A stretch of 64,000 nucleotides of DNA. It comes from Nymphaea colorata (lineage: Eukaryota > Streptophyta > Magnoliopsida > Nymphaeales > Nymphaeaceae). A program made the translations under genes and the position numbers. The stretch is from assembly GCF_008831285.2 (NCBI RefSeq), contig NC_045145.1, positions 17,252,040 through 17,316,039 of the forward strand, given 5' to 3'. Below are positions 63,482 to 64,000 of this stretch, one piece after another (position 1 is the first letter of the stretch; the number at the start of each line of letters is the position of its first letter). The notes below the pieces were generated by a model. That model saw only the letters and a list, made by a program, of their open reading frames with translations, was not told the DNA's origin and did no database searches.

Positions 63482-64000
63482 CACAAAATTTGTTCACAGT
63501 GCCTCAATGACTGGCGAACGGCAGATAGATAGCGGCTCCATGGGACCAAGTGGTGGGAGCAATAATCTGAACAACTCGAATCTAGCATCTAGACAGAGAT
63601 TGAGGTGGACTCATGAACTTCATGAACGTTTTGTGGACGCCGTTCAACAGCTTGGTGGTCCAGATAGTAAGTGCCGATCCTTCGTCTCTTTAAAACTGAG
63701 GACTTATAACATGGGAAAATATGTTCTTCTTCTTCCTGAGGTAGTTCGACATCAGAATAGGGTACAAAGAAAACAGAAAAAAAAAAATCCTAGCAATTTC
63801 GGGAGACCAATTTATGCATTCCGAACTTTTTTAAATGCTTCGTGGCGTATTCATCTTTCTTCCCTTACCACCTTTCGTCTTTTGCTTCTCTTTCGGGCTG
63901 TGAATGATCGAAGAATTTCTGGCATTAGACCTTCTCGATCTCTGTTCTTCCCAGTGTGTGCTTTGCTGAATTACGCTACAATTTTGTTGCCACTCTTCTA
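63456..64000 (+). CDS. MYB-CC/GARP transcription factor (PHR1-like, PHL type), first coding exon, partial
   Basis: The first coding exon is 63456-63666, ending A|GTAAGT in phase 1; the remaining bases to the edge are intron. It encodes about 70 residues starting MYHQKNISSTKFVH. An Asn/Ser/Gly-rich linker leads into the GARP MYB-like domain: RQRLRWTHELHERFVDAVQQ followed by LGGPD, where the next exon is expected to continue R-ATPKGVL. This sequence is diagnostic of the MYB-CC family (PHR1, PHL1-14), nuclear factors that bind P1BS-type sites and act in phosphate starvation and other responses. The coiled-coil half lies outside the window, so the subgroup cannot be fixed; the start resembles short PHL members. 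A second in-frame ATG (63507) could also serve. An overlapping upstream ORF precedes the start. Confidence 0.88.
   Translation, partial: MYHQKNISSTKFVHSASMTGERQIDSGSMGPSGGSNNLNNSNLASRQRLRWTHELHERFVDAVQQLGGPDSKCRSFVSLKLRTYNMGKYVLLLPEVVRHQNRVQRKQKKKNPSNFGRPIYAFRTFLNASWRIHLSSLTTFRLLLLFRAVNDRRISGIRPSRSLFFPVCALLNYATILLPLF

Overview
The window is nuclear DNA from a flowering plant. The evidence is GT-AG introns of plant size, AT-rich spacers and introns, plant-specific families (a PLS-class pentatricopeptide protein, a RING/VWA protein of the WAV3 group, a MYB-CC/GARP factor, a STAR/KH protein of the At4g26480 type) and small non-autonomous DNA transposons. I could not assign a species. No transposase, reverse transcriptase, rRNA, tRNA or CRISPR array was recognised. 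Exon models were built by eye from splice signals, reading phase and remembered relatives; every junction reported for the four spliced family genes keeps phase.

Layout, left to right. 1-11276 (minus): the first 22 exons of proteasome activator PA200, about 1003 residues, running off the left edge; its introns hold a hAT-like element with intact ends and a block of ~119-bp tandem repeats. 11317-15940: spacer with a second hAT-like MITE. 16095-16568 (plus): single-exon gene for a 157-residue protein of unknown family behind a clear TATA box and a perfect 59-bp duplication. 18220-18870 (plus): single-exon membrane protein of an uncharacterised plant family, followed by a possible two-exon 88-residue membrane microprotein (19154-19867). 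21040-28657 (minus): complete 23-exon gene for a 1159-residue plant protein of the At4g24610/At5g65440 family.

30594-32570 (plus): intronless PLS-class PPR protein with E/E+ tail, probably an organelle RNA editing factor. 32571-41371: the largest gene-poor stretch, containing a 168-nt fold-back at 34233-34400 that could be a microRNA precursor, plus several tandem repeats. 41372-44103 (plus): three-exon RING/VWA protein whose VWA metal site looks degraded. 44104-50035: spacer with a Tourist-like MITE and a 123-nt AT microsatellite. 50036-57854 (plus): seven-exon STAR/KH RNA-binding protein. 57855-61950: spacer. 63456 to the right edge (plus): first coding exon of a MYB-CC (PHL-type) factor, preceded by a probable 5'-UTR intron and an overlapping upstream ORF.

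The genes do not form a pathway; this is ordinary plant gene order. I did not find a new multi-gene system. The observations most worth a second look are the fold-back at 34233-34400, the pseudo-MIDAS VWA domain, the two small unrecognised genes, and three MITEs with intact target-site duplications.
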